Shown: piece by piece, positions 21,901 through 27,951 of the stretch
Layout: each line of letters starts with the position of its first letter
How positions within the stretch are numbered: the stretch's first letter is position 1
From: Methanoregula sp. PtaU1.Bin051
GTDB lineage: Archaea; Halobacteriota; Methanomicrobia; Methanomicrobiales; Methanospirillaceae
Length of the DNA stretch: 64,000 nucleotides
NCBI GenBank assembly: GCA_002067895.1
Contig: MVRE01000014.1
Span: 44,142-108,141, forward strand
Direction: 5' to 3'
Translations under genes and position numbers: made by a program
Notes under the pieces: generated by a model
Database searches by the model: none
Seen by the model: only the letters and a program-made list of their open reading frames with translations
What the model was told of the DNA's origin: nothing

Positions 21901-22249
21901 AAAGTATGACGAGGCGATACGGGCTTATGACAAGGCTGTGGCCCTTGATCCGGCATTTGGCATCGCTTACTTCACTAAAGGGAGTGCACTCGATGCGCAG
22001 GGCAGGTATCATGAAGCCGCCGAGGCGTACGATGCCATGATCGAGATCCAGCCGGATTTCACCGATGCCTGGATACGCCGGGGGCGGGCACTCTACCGTA
22101 CAGGTGATTATTCAGAAGCCTTAACCTCATTCAAACGCGCCATCGAGATCGATCCCGGCCGCAGGGAGATCTGGAACGATATTGGGACAATTCTTGAAAA
22201 ACTGGGCAAACACGAAGAAGCACAGATCTGTTTTGATAAGGCGAAATAA
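9905..22249 (+). CDS. Giant TPR-only protein, 4114 aa, 121 tandem TPR units
   Basis: A single uninterrupted frame of 4114 codons (roughly 450 kDa). By hand I can divide it without remainder: five leading residues, 120 full 34-residue TPR units, one extra residue in unit 108, and a final 28-residue unit. The consensus is AxAYYxKGxALxxLGRYxEA IxAFDxALxIDPxx, with Gly-8, Ala-20, Ala-27 and Pro-32 strongest. No signal peptide, membrane span, linker, catalytic domain or capping helix is visible, so it should be a cytosolic superhelical rod or scaffold. TPR units bind peptides or proteins; partners are unknown. No two units look identical, so the array is old, not a recent expansion. Transcribed alone; a convergent exported TPR gene follows. 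Function is not known. Confidence 0.93.
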   Translation: MSRTDAEKLLHQGIGLYDLGRYAEAIIMFDKALAAFPNLAKAYYFKGIALYDQGRYAEAVAAYDQAIQIEPSDINAWYNKAATLTQIGRIEEALAACDRLLAIKFDNAEGWILKGIALYELGKFKEAITAYDHALTVDPRHAKVHYNRGVALADLGRHVEAIASYEKAIEIVPTYARAYYNKGISLFEIGRYDEALTALDQAFALDPTDIWVWYFKSFIYAKQEKYEDAALAADRFLAHEPKQADLLLIKGIADYKRGQLADAVATLNLALEVNPKLTDAWLYKGLCESQSGRFDDAVFAFNKAAEINPENAQVLFQRGIARAAQKKYRESVADFDAALAIEPDNPVILLKKGMACVRIHRYEDALDALNRSLQLKPDDAHSFYLKGIALTRLGRHAEAIESFEQALETDPDCAMAAYQQGVCYTSLRKFGDAIKAFDRAAAIRPTFSLAVYHKGFALSRIGRNDEAITEFDRTIALDPEYAPAYHQKGVILSKLKRYPEAINAFERSIAIKPAYAQAYYDKALALVALEKYGEAVEVFDQALLINRNYVNAHLNRGLALLALHRIDEAIVSLDHVLEIEPEHEQALTSKAKALVALERYDDAVKVYEALLRISPSAVNILYERGKALIRLHRFTEAVEALNSALEQNPALTDGWLYKGIALAGEGFHKEALDAYDKAIRINPSLSEAIARKGISFIRMDEYDEAVAAINHALELNPNDDRAWCYKGFALIRLERFDEAVRAFDKAIEINRRCVHAYFEKGNALTRLGRQLEAVVSYDKALEIDPENAKVYFQKGVALAQKERYDEAISAFEAALERDPRNAQGLYYLGIALAGRERYAEAIEVFKKSLSLVPDDAQAFYYEGIAHIQCGQFNEAVKAFDAAILLEPSHAMAYYYKGIALIQALEYTYAIESLAKAVEIDPTVTDSWMYRGIALFQLEKYGEAIEAFDRHLAANPSSADSLMYRGNALMKTSRFTEAADTFDRVLTLNPANVDAWLEKGNALYNAGIKQDALVAYTKSLEVDPNRAEAWTLKGNTLYEIGRLQDAVGAYNKALDLNPSLEEVWMRRGDALNELGKTAEAVSSYQKSLNIDPDQVPVWVRKGRALFVLGRYQDAIDALDNAIALDQRNIDAFYFKALALEKINRNDDAIRVFELLLEFDPAFAKAHYHRGTLLMYAGRQRDAIAAFDSAIAIEPDCAPAWYFRGRALSDTGRFQDALDAFNRAIETDPNYTDAYYHKGFALVKLGKYTEAIESFDTNLTRDPGNAMGHFYKGFVLAKLQQYDDALAAFDRALTYSPDNPLTQYHRGRTLSDLGRHSEAVTAFEKTLAQKPGYTDARMRMGISLYQLGRYQESIAAFDAVLDTNVNNFHAYYQKGLALYCLGQYAEALDAFDRALEIDSGYTDAYFQKGLTLIALEQYPEAISPLTHTIGLDPGRAMAHYYLGIAYERKGEFESAVSALNRAVALMPKYAPARYEKGRCLITLGLTTDAIEAFENTLELDPAHADAALQKGLALYGLGRYEEALVAYDHAIDINRTSAPAWYHKGVALCAVEQYEKAVDAFDTSLQYDEANPEAYFEKGIAQIHLNRHREAIESFDRVLAIVPHYAKAFFHKGIALYSCGMFNEAVLAFNIALEIDPSDAKAAFYKGLSFASLEDHPSAILAFGESLSLDPDKAETRFNKGLSLAALARHNEAIAEFDAAISIDPGYTDAIYNRALSLAEIGSFADAIEALNKVLEKNPKLANGWVIRGICLASLERHQDALLSYGNALEIDAGNPHTWYYTGKAHLALNNPEDAIKAFDRAIALDPEFGEAHFRRGMALFIMKEYEKAADAYAEAQIRMPEDPDVSIQRGRALLHLGKTDVALQAFDAVIARDTSNVQALYWRARAFDRMGDGKKAVAAYTRVLKTSPDCSRAYYYKGRALAGMGQHAPAIDAYRHALEIEPSSARGWIAQGVSLFALSRFEDAVRSFESALSIDPHDVQAALLRGRCLNRLERYEEAIPAFDTAIANDSGNGDAFYGKGLALFHLGKYRDAIMAFDRALGVVPECAQAHYHRGLALSEIGEYVKACEAFGQSLKYGPDNPRAYYAQGMVLAHLGQHAEAIAAFDKALLKNPHMAHAWYDRGTVLAETGKDDEALQSFDRAIALNPNYTTAYHDKGLALMRLSRPMDAVRAFDSALAVDPQFTEVAYDKGLALLKAGNYAAANDAFGYVLEMTPNDNRAHFQKGRALAFAGKHGDAIESFNRALENGPADPAVLFEKGRSESALGRYEDALSSFERTLAQDSRNSAAFHEKGRALSALGRKEDSVEAYNEAIRLDPADFRHHLSKGQVLYDLSRFDDTIAACDSALSTAPENADVHELKGKALYRLNRFEDAVISFEHAIDNESTRTSLWVCKGLSLYRLGRFKESIESFSKALKREPSNERSLIYRGKAYFRLGRFNEALGMFERLLAHDEQHAGGWYYKGLSYEALNRHADALAAYNSALGSDSSCAPAWFHKGLMLHALGQYEEAILAFDFALEIMKGHYPILFAKAKSLAQLSRFDDALSVLDAALAVENTDPRIWILHGSVQYEAGRPENAIESFNRAIGLKPDSTTAIYLKGKVLSDIGRTEEAIACYERVLRIDQSCAMAWFRKGAAFVSLKQYENAVGMFRTGLNLKPQYANGWYDLALVLSELKDYDNAIAAFDHALAINPRYTNAYYDKGLALAQLKRHKEAVSAFDDAIAIDRNFADAHFNRGLSLVRLDRRTEAVAAFDTVLSIDPQYAPAAFQKGCALYDLRDYERAIEAFYDAIAYDPSLTDAYLQRGLSFMALDKFRDAIESFDVVIDRVPTSYLAHQQKGIALLRLGMYADAVTYLSKAIGIDDLHSNDHYELGIALGALGRDEDAVVAFDRAIGLDTVFADAHINKAYALERLGRDAEAISSFDEFIAINPSFADAWYDKGMALVRIGKDGDAVAAFERAHQLDPANAKILFHAGQALVRLERDAEAVSFFNKAVTIEPEFREAVLDKAQALMRLNRYEEAILAFGRVSELAPDLPEPYFQQGRCFNVLEKYADAVPAFDKCLERDPAFAPASYEKGIALSRLGRYEDAIAAFDAAIAARGDYGEAYLDKGRALSALGWNDKATDAFAHAAEYLAGSTTAFLEKGESLLFNGRYDEAVKAFQEVLELEPDHTEALYLLGTTSVVLRKYQDAIRTFDRLLAVNPDNPDAWYEKGIALTRLKRHGDAVTAFEQAAAIRPSHFDALYHRANALTSLERDEEAVQAYDAALAIDPSHAPSLHRKGAALLRLKRYQDAVRSLDKALDADPEFADALFDKGRALSALGMFREAIKTYDRATALDKNRAEIFYHKGLALQSLGRNEDAIIAFNKAIDLDSGNVDAYYHKGLSLYMTGRHQDALDAFDTGLRMKPETAAIWINRGRILADMAKNNEAIESFVKALEIESSNADAWFYKGTSLYGLKNYEDAIEAFNKSLLLRPDYAEAYYRKGQALSAIGMYEEAVTACDNSLSIRPDFIDAFEQKGRALIHLGEYNEAVSCINDALRIRPNLPSLWVIKGIALSRTGNDSEAVSCYNKALGINPKEVSALYHRGVSYYNLSRYQDAIRNLESALMERPDCAGALYFKGRALLDLSMFQESINAFDKAIERQEGYVSESLLYKGIALINIGRFASALDEFDRAAAVNPSGSEAFLQKGITLSRLGRYDEAIVAFNEAIFRAPESSRIYYEKGLACESKNTYKDALEAFGEAARLDPAFAPAHHHRGIALLRLGHPDEAIAAFDNALAIQPEYPEVLYEKGKALLAEGIYQDAIAVFDAALAANPGFADAFYAKGRALFESGSFEESDAEFRHALEIRPDCHPALFMQGRAAYELGRFEDAIRYYDRALEINSRSADVHHFRGVAFAAIEQHQDAIRSYDRALELDPSYTAAFSHKGVSLAELGLFKDAIEAFDRALDHDRTYADAYIGKGNAYYDLGKAGDALYAYEKAIEIVPESAVAWTRKGMALADLGKYDEAIRAYDKAVALDPAFGIAYFTKGSALDAQGRYHEAAEAYDAMIEIQPDFTDAWIRRGRALYRTGDYSEALTSFKRAIEIDPGRREIWNDIGTILEKLGKHEEAQICFDKAK
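9920..22246 (+). repeat. Array of 121 in-phase 102-bp TPR-coding units
   Basis: Unit n starts at 9920 + 102 x (n-1) for n up to 108. Unit 108 (20834 on) has 105 bp because VSESLLYKG replaces the usual eight-residue head, and all later units shift by 3 bp. The last unit is 28 codons. Units have diverged at DNA level, with synonymous and amino acid changes, so phase is kept by selection on the protein rather than by sequence identity. Confidence 0.9.
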
Positions 22250-22366
22250 CCCTCCGGTTCCATGAAAGGGCATCTGCCATAGAATATAGGGCACCGGTAC
22301 GTTCAGGAACAAAGTCCCGAAACCATCGTTCAACCGAATTACACCATGGTGCGGGACGGAGTCCGG

Positions 22367-23014
22367 TTATCGTCTCTTCGTTTTCCGCGTATATGTCCAG
22401 ATGCCGGCGCAGGCAATGACAAGACCTGCGAGGACTATCCATGCAGCATAGCGGATATAATATGGCATGGCGGAGTCCCTGTTCATCACCGCAATCTTCC
22501 GGTTCGCTGCCAGGTTGGGGTATCCGGGGTTGATTCCGGCGACGGTATCGAATGCCTGGATTGCCCCGTCATAATCTCCTGCACCTGCCAGGGCATACCC
22601 CTTATTGAACCACGCATCGGCATTGTCCGGATCAATGGCGATTGCTTTGTCATAGGCCTTGATCTCATCATCATACCTGCCAAGGTTATAGAGGATAAAT
22701 CCCCTGTTGATCCACCCTTTGCCGTATGCCGGATTGAGGGAAAGCGAATGGTCAGACGCTGCAAGCGCATCGCTATATTGCCTGTTCCTGTTGAGTGCAT
22801 CGGCCTTTGCATCCCACGCCTCGTAATAGCCGGGTTCGAGGGCGATCGCGTTATCGAAACTCTCGATCGCGTCAGTATAGTTACCTGCATTAAGGAGCTG
22901 GTTACCGGTGGTGAACAATGATACTGCCGACGGGGAATACGCTGCTGAAACCGGCAGGGAAAGCACTAATACAGTTACTACAAGAGAGATTAGGGGGCAG
23001 GATACCTTCGTCAT
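22367..23014 (-). CDS. Exported TPR protein with C-terminal membrane anchor
   Basis: From Met at 23014 the protein (215 aa) starts MTKVSCPLISLVVTVLVLSL, a clear signal sequence ending near PVSAA. About four TPR units follow (for example AWFNKGYALAGAGDYDGAIQ), then a membrane span near the C-terminus (AAWIVLAGLVIACAGIWTYT) and a basic tail RKTKRR. The TPR domain should sit outside the membrane, anchored at its C-terminus. An upstream in-frame ATG at 23044 is possible but would precede the signal sequence with ten polar residues. It is convergent with the giant TPR gene and uses the same repeat consensus. Confidence 0.8.
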   Translation of the reverse strand: MTKVSCPLISLVVTVLVLSLPVSAAYSPSAVSLFTTGNQLLNAGNYTDAIESFDNAIALEPGYYEAWDAKADALNRNRQYSDALAASDHSLSLNPAYGKGWINRGFILYNLGRYDDEIKAYDKAIAIDPDNADAWFNKGYALAGAGDYDGAIQAFDTVAGINPGYPNLAANRKIAVMNRDSAMPYYIRYAAWIVLAGLVIACAGIWTYTRKTKRR

Positions 23015-23068
23015 CTCGGTTCCCGGACATGTACGCCCGTCCATGAGATAAAGATATCAGCATGACAA

Positions 23069-24043
23069 TCAGGCACTGGTAAGGACGAGGATGCGGCGCG
23101 TCAGGCTCTTGTGAACCCGTTGTTCGTGCTTCTCGAGAATCTCCATGTGGTTTTCCGCGATACGTGTAATGTCCCGATGGGTCACAATAACCGCTCTCCG
23201 GCCGGGCCTGAGCACTCTTCCAATCTCGGACAATGCATTGTCGTACAGCCGTTCCATCGTGCCCTCCCTCCTGATTGCTACCGACTGGCCGTATGGGAAA
23301 TCAGTCACAATGGCTTCAACGGAAGCATCGCAAAGAGGCGTGCGTGTGCCATCGGCTATGATGAATGATGCATTCCGGACGTTTCTGCGGCTGCCATGGA
23401 CCATGAACGGATCGAAATCCCCGCCGATCGCGTTGATATCGAGCATTTCCGCTTCGATCAGGATCCCGCCTGTTCCGCAGAACGGGTCAAACAGGATCTC
23501 CCCCGGCTCTGCACAGGAAATATTCACAAGTGCCCGGGCGAGAAGCGGCATCATCACCCCGGGGTGGAAGAAAGCCCTCGTTTTGGGCTTCCGGTGGCCG
23601 TATGCACCCCGGTCGATTGCCATGAGAAGCCGCCCGAAGTAACACCGGTCTTCCGAAAGGATGGCACGGAATTCGAGCGCTGGTTCCGACAGGTCCACCG
23701 TGCCATCAATCTTCGTCCCGATCAACCGTTCAAAGTCCCGCTGGGAGCATGCATCCACTGCACGGGTGTCACCGCTGTGAACCTTTGTAACCCTCCCACG
23801 GAACGGGGTGTCTGCCTTCAGTGCAAGATCCGAAAGGAGGTCAGAAAAGCTGGAAAAATCAGGGCTGCACTCCCCGAAGTATTCATAGACAGCACGGGTC
23901 ATCGCCAGACGGTTTAATGACCCGGGATTTTCACAATCGGCTATCGCTACCTGTTCACGGTGATCGGTTACCTTCCCGATGCAGGCAAGCTCCGCGAGCG
24001 GGATTGTCGGGTTCTCCCCGGAGAGCTCAAAGATGAGCTTCAT
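23069..24043 (-). CDS. tRNA (guanine-N2) methyltransferase Trm-G10 type
   Basis: A 324-aa protein with an N-terminal THUMP-like RNA-binding region (residues 1-150) and a Rossmann methyltransferase domain. Visible motifs are FHPGVMMPLLARALVN, DPFCGTGGILIEAEM (SAM-binding motif I) near 190 and the catalytic TDFPYGQS, a D-x-P-Y variant of the N/DPPY motif. This architecture is that of archaeal Trm-G10, which forms m2G/m2,2G at position 10 of tRNAs. It follows the exported TPR gene on the same strand by 54 bp; each may have its own promoter. Confidence 0.87.
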   Translation of the reverse strand: MKLIFELSGENPTIPLAELACIGKVTDHREQVAIADCENPGSLNRLAMTRAVYEYFGECSPDFSSFSDLLSDLALKADTPFRGRVTKVHSGDTRAVDACSQRDFERLIGTKIDGTVDLSEPALEFRAILSEDRCYFGRLLMAIDRGAYGHRKPKTRAFFHPGVMMPLLARALVNISCAEPGEILFDPFCGTGGILIEAEMLDINAIGGDFDPFMVHGSRRNVRNASFIIADGTRTPLCDASVEAIVTDFPYGQSVAIRREGTMERLYDNALSEIGRVLRPGRRAVIVTHRDITRIAENHMEILEKHEQRVHKSLTRRILVLTSA

Positions 24044-24134
24044 GACTCACTACATCTTGATCGGGATCGCACATAGTTGTATACGGAAACGATAAAGAAA
24101 AGATAGAATTAGTCCGGATTATGTTAACGTCCCG

Positions 24135-25265
24135 TTATGATTTCTTCTCTTTCTTCTTTCCCATGATGCCGGAGAAAAATCCTTTTTTCCCGTTTCCTTT
24201 CCTCTCGTGCTCAAGAATCTTTTGATACAATTCCCTTTCCTCGGCACTGACGGATCTCGGAGTGATGATCCGTACACGGACCATCAGGTCGCCGGGATGA
24301 CCGCGCCTCTTGATCCCTTCACCGGGTATCCGGAGCGACGTATTGTACTGGACACCGGGCGGAACCTTGACCTCGATATGCCTCTTGTCGATGGTTTCGA
24401 TCTCTACTACGGTTCCGAGTATGGCCTGCGCGGGTGAGATTTCGATGTATGTTCCAAGGTTATCGCCTTCCCGGGTAAACCGTTCGTGCGTCTGGACATA
24501 GACTTCAATGAACAGATCGCCGTTCGGTGCTCCATAATCGCCGGCCTCGCCATACCCCTCCATCCGGAGCCGCATGCCACTTTCGATCCCGGGAGGGATA
24601 TGGATTGTGACCTTTCGCTTCACTCTTGCATGGGCCGATCCCCGGCAGGTTTTGCAGGAAATCTCTGGTATCCGCCCTCTGCCTCCGCACTGACTGCAGG
24701 TCGTCATCCGGATAAACTGGCCGAAGGGGGAACTGGACGCCTGCCGCATCTGCCCGGAACCTCCGCAACGGGGGCATGTGTTCTGCTTTTTGGTCTCGCT
24801 GCCGGTTCCGTCACAGGCTTTGCAGGGCTCAGTATGCATGACTTCCACTTCGCGGTCCGTACCGGAAACAGCATCTTCCAGCGGGATGGTCATGCGCATG
24901 AGAAGGTCTGCACCGGCCTGCGGCCCGGTTCTTCGGTAACCACTCCCGAAAAAATCGAAGATATCGCCAAAACCAGAGAAGTCGGTATAGAATCCGCCGT
25001 TACCGAATCCCCCTCCCCCGGTATACGAACCTTTTGACGCGTTCGTGAACGTGTCGTGCCCCATGTTGTCGTACTGGGCACGCTTCTGCGAATCAGACAG
25101 TACGCTATACGCTTCGTTGATCTGCTTGAATTTCTCCTCAGCGCCCGGCTCCTTGCAGACGTCCGGGTGGTACTTGCGCGCAAGGTTGCGGTACGCTTTT
25201 TTAACTTCCTTGTCATCGGCATTCCGTGGTATGCCAAGAATGTCGTAGTAGTCTCCCGCAACCAT
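24135..25265 (-). CDS. dnaJ: Chaperone DnaJ
   Basis: A 376-aa full-length type I Hsp40. The J domain (residues 5-70) carries the HPD motif in [10 protein letters not shown] and is followed by a Gly/Phe-rich linker. Four zinc-binding repeats follow: [24 protein letters not shown] and CKTCRGSA; the last has Ala in place of the final Gly. Two substrate-binding beta domains make up the C-terminal half. It stimulates DnaK ATPase. It starts six bases after the dnaK stop, as the last gene of grpE-dnaK-dnaJ. Confidence 0.96.
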   Translation of the reverse strand: MVAGDYYDILGIPRNADDKEVKKAYRNLARKYHPDVCKEPGAEEKFKQINEAYSVLSDSQKRAQYDNMGHDTFTNASKGSYTGGGGFGNGGFYTDFSGFGDIFDFFGSGYRRTGPQAGADLLMRMTIPLEDAVSGTDREVEVMHTEPCKACDGTGSETKKQNTCPRCGGSGQMRQASSSPFGQFIRMTTCSQCGGRGRIPEISCKTCRGSAHARVKRKVTIHIPPGIESGMRLRMEGYGEAGDYGAPNGDLFIEVYVQTHERFTREGDNLGTYIEISPAQAILGTVVEIETIDKRHIEVKVPPGVQYNTSLRIPGEGIKRRGHPGDLMVRVRIITPRSVSAEERELYQKILEHERKGNGKKGFFSGIMGKKKEKKS

Positions 25266-25271
25266 TCAGGT

Positions 25272-27119
25272 TCACTCTTCTTTGACCTTGTAATCCGCAT
25301 TGACTACATTATCGTCCTGTTTCTTCTCTGAAGGACCTGTGCCAGCATCTTCATGTGGTTTCTGGGCTGCCTGCTCCGCCTGCATCTTCTGGTAAAGCTT
25401 TGTCGTCGCTGCATACACTGCTTCTGTCAGTATATCCATCGCCTTCTTGATTTCGTCAAGCTTGTCTTCCGAGAGCGCTTTCTTCACCGCTGCGGTTCTT
25501 TCCTCGATCTTTGTCTTATCTGCAGCTTCGAGCTTGTCACCGCTCTCTTTTAACATCTTTTCAGCAGAGAAGACCGCCATGTCCGCCTGATTTCTAAGCT
25601 CAATTTCCTCGCGCTTTTTCTTATCCTCTTCCTCAAACTTCTTGGCATCGGAAACCATCCGGTTGATCTCGTCTTCCGAAATCTTCCGGTCGCCCTTGAT
25701 CGAGATTGCCTGCTGGTTCCCGGTACCGAGATCCTTTGCCGAGACATGGATGATGCCGTTGGAATCGATATCGAACGTGACCTCGATCTGGGGGATCCCG
25801 CGAGGTGCCGGCGGGATTCCTGTCAGCTGGAACCTTCCAAGTGTGAAGTTGTCCTTTGCAAGCGCACGCTCCCCCTGCACCACATGTATCTCGACGCTTG
25901 TCTGCCCGTCCGCAGCGGTTGAGAATATCTGGCTTTTCCTTGTCGGAATTGTCGTATTGCGCTCGATCAACTTAGTCGCAATACCGCCAAGTGTCTCGAT
26001 GCTCAAGGTGAGTGGCGTTACATCAAGGAGCACGATATCCTTTGCCTCGCCGGTCAGCACGGCACCTTGGATCCCTGCTCCCAGCGCGACGCATTCATCC
26101 GGGTTTATACCCTTGTCAGGGTCTTTTCCAAGGATCTTCTTTACCGTTTCTTGCACCAGCGGGACCCGCGTGGAACCTCCGACAAGGAGTACATGGTCGA
26201 TGTCCTTTGGCTCAAGCTTGGCATCCGAGAGTGCCTGCTTTACCGGGCCGACTGTTGATTCCACGAGATCGCCAATCAGCTGTTCGAGTTTAGCCCTTGT
26301 CAGATCGATATTAAGGAACTTGGGACCGCTGGCATCGGTCGTGATGTAGGGGAGATTGATATTTGTTGTCTGGCGGGAGGAAAGCTCAATTTTCGCGTTC
26401 TCCGCCGCATCGCGGAGGCGCTGCATGGCATAGGGATCGTTACGGAGATCGATACCTTCCTTCCTCTTAAATTCCTCGACAAAATAGTCCATGACAAGTT
26501 TGTCGAAATCATCTCCTCCGAGATGGTTATTGCCTGCCGTTGCCTTTACTTCGAAAACCCCGTCACCGAGAGTCAGGATTGAAACATCAAATGTTCCGCC
26601 GCCAAGGTCATAGACAAGCACGGTCGCATCAGTCTCCTTGTCGATACCGTATGCAAGTGCGCTCGCGGTAGGTTCGTTGATGATCCGGAGCACCTCTAGC
26701 CCTGCGATCTTGCCTGCGTCCTTTGTCGCAGTCCGTTGGGCATCGTTGAAGTATGCGGGAACGGTAATTACTGCCTTGGAGATCTTCTCCCCAAGGTATG
26801 CTTCAGCATCGATCTTCATCTTCTGGAGGATCATCGCAGAGATCTCCTGCGGAGTGTACTCCTTTGAATCAATCCTGATCTTTTCCGTTGTACCCATTTT
26901 ACGTTTGATTGACTGGATGGTACGCTGCGGGTTGGTGATCGCCTGCCTCTTAGCGAGGCTTCCGACAAGACGCTCCCCATCCTTAGTGAACGCTACGACT
27001 GAAGGGGTGGTCCTTCCACCTTCGGCATTCGGTATGACAATCGGTTTTCCCGCCTCCATGATCGACATGCAGGAAAATGTTGTTCCCAGATCAATTCCCA
27101 GAACTTTTTCCTTCGCCAT
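25272..27119 (-). CDS. dnaK: Chaperone DnaK (Hsp70)
   Basis: A 615-aa Hsp70. The N-terminal ATPase domain begins [16 protein letters not shown] and includes [25 protein letters not shown] and [12 protein letters not shown]. The interdomain linker [15 protein letters not shown] leads into the substrate-binding domain and a helical lid. The C-terminus is charged and ends KVKEE. Such bacterial-type Hsp70 systems occur in mesophilic archaea and are thought to have been acquired from bacteria. It lies between grpE (2-base gap) and dnaJ (6-base gap). Confidence 0.97.
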   Translation of the reverse strand: MAKEKVLGIDLGTTFSCMSIMEAGKPIVIPNAEGGRTTPSVVAFTKDGERLVGSLAKRQAITNPQRTIQSIKRKMGTTEKIRIDSKEYTPQEISAMILQKMKIDAEAYLGEKISKAVITVPAYFNDAQRTATKDAGKIAGLEVLRIINEPTASALAYGIDKETDATVLVYDLGGGTFDVSILTLGDGVFEVKATAGNNHLGGDDFDKLVMDYFVEEFKRKEGIDLRNDPYAMQRLRDAAENAKIELSSRQTTNINLPYITTDASGPKFLNIDLTRAKLEQLIGDLVESTVGPVKQALSDAKLEPKDIDHVLLVGGSTRVPLVQETVKKILGKDPDKGINPDECVALGAGIQGAVLTGEAKDIVLLDVTPLTLSIETLGGIATKLIERNTTIPTRKSQIFSTAADGQTSVEIHVVQGERALAKDNFTLGRFQLTGIPPAPRGIPQIEVTFDIDSNGIIHVSAKDLGTGNQQAISIKGDRKISEDEINRMVSDAKKFEEEDKKKREEIELRNQADMAVFSAEKMLKESGDKLEAADKTKIEERTAAVKKALSEDKLDEIKKAMDILTEAVYAATTKLYQKMQAEQAAQKPHEDAGTGPSEKKQDDNVVNADYKVKEE

Positions 27120-27121
27120 GA

Positions 27122-27658
27122 TTATTCCTCACTTTGTTTCTCATTTTTTCGTGATACTGCTACCTTTGCAAACCTGATGACCTTATCGTGCATCCGGTAC
27201 CCGCGGCAGACTTCATCGACCACGATACCTTCTTTCTTATCGGAAGGCACATGGGCAACCGCTTCGTGTTCGGTGGGATCGAACGGTTTTTCCATTGAAT
27301 CAATAGGGGTGATCCCGTGCCGCTGCAGGATTGTATCGCAGAGCTGCCGGATCTGTACAAGTCCCTGCTTTATATGCGACTCATCGCATCGGGCTGCCCG
27401 GTCGAGGTTATCGATAATGTCGAGAACGTCAACTGCAAACTCTTCATTCGCATACCGTGTGATGCGTTCCTGTTCGCGGGCAGTCCGTTTCCGGAAGTTT
27501 TCAAAATCAGCCGCAAGCCGAAGGAAACGGTCGTTCAGCTCATCGTACTGCCGTTTCTGTTCGGCAGGATCCGTACTTTCCGGAGCCGGCTCCTGAACGA
27601 TATCATTTCCCGCCGGAACATCTGCCTGCCCGGATTGGTCATTCTGCTCATCTGCCAT
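27122..27658 (-). CDS. grpE: Nucleotide exchange factor GrpE
   Basis: A protein of about 178 aa with an acidic, disordered N-terminus ([11 protein letters not shown]), a long coiled coil (residues 30-100, [20 protein letters not shown]) and the C-terminal beta domain with [12 protein letters not shown] and [20 protein letters not shown], all GrpE signatures. It releases ADP from DnaK. The frame also offers ATG at 27670, four codons upstream; neither has a strong Shine-Dalgarno. First gene of the operon; its promoter lies in the AT-rich gap shared with purH. Confidence 0.93.
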   Translation of the reverse strand: MADEQNDQSGQADVPAGNDIVQEPAPESTDPAEQKRQYDELNDRFLRLAADFENFRKRTAREQERITRYANEEFAVDVLDIIDNLDRAARCDESHIKQGLVQIRQLCDTILQRHGITPIDSMEKPFDPTEHEAVAHVPSDKKEGIVVDEVCRGYRMHDKVIRFAKVAVSRKNEKQSEE

Positions 27659-27670
27659 ACGACATTCCAT

Positions 27671-27951
27671 TCAATGTTCTATTATCAGTTGTATTGTGGT
27701 TCTATATAAATATTCGTTTTGCTAGATTTAAATTGGCTTCAATTTTCATCTTTTTTACCAAAAAGAGTTCAATTATGTTATTAAATGGCGTTTCAATAGC
27801 AATTATGCAGTAATCCAGCGATTGCTCAATGAATTATATAATTCATTTCTCTCCATCAAATCAGAATACAGGATATAATCCGGGGTTATACCACTGGATC
27901 TGTATTTGGATCCGCTATACCTTTTATTTCCTATTTACCTAAATATTGACT
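27671..27951. promoter_or_regulatory. Divergent grpE / purH control region with 18-bp palindrome
   Basis: An AT-rich gap with no gene. ATGAATTATATAATTCAT at 27829-27846 is a perfect 18-bp palindrome with a TATATA core. A weaker inverted pair, AGCAAT (27798) and ATTGCT (27821), lies just upstream. TATATAAATA near 27702-27711 is a TATA candidate close to grpE. The palindrome could be an operator or a two-way TATA element. No CIRCE-like heat-shock operator is seen. Confidence 0.4.

Noticed and set aside
10033..22040. Many 60-230 codon frames on both strands across the giant TPR gene
   Set aside because: They recur with the 102-bp period of the repeat and are shadows of it.
9905..22249. Giant gene as several fused or mis-assembled TPR genes
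   Set aside because: The repeat register is kept exactly across all 121 units with only one extra residue, no internal start signal or linker, and units differ from each other, so simple assembly duplication is unlikely.
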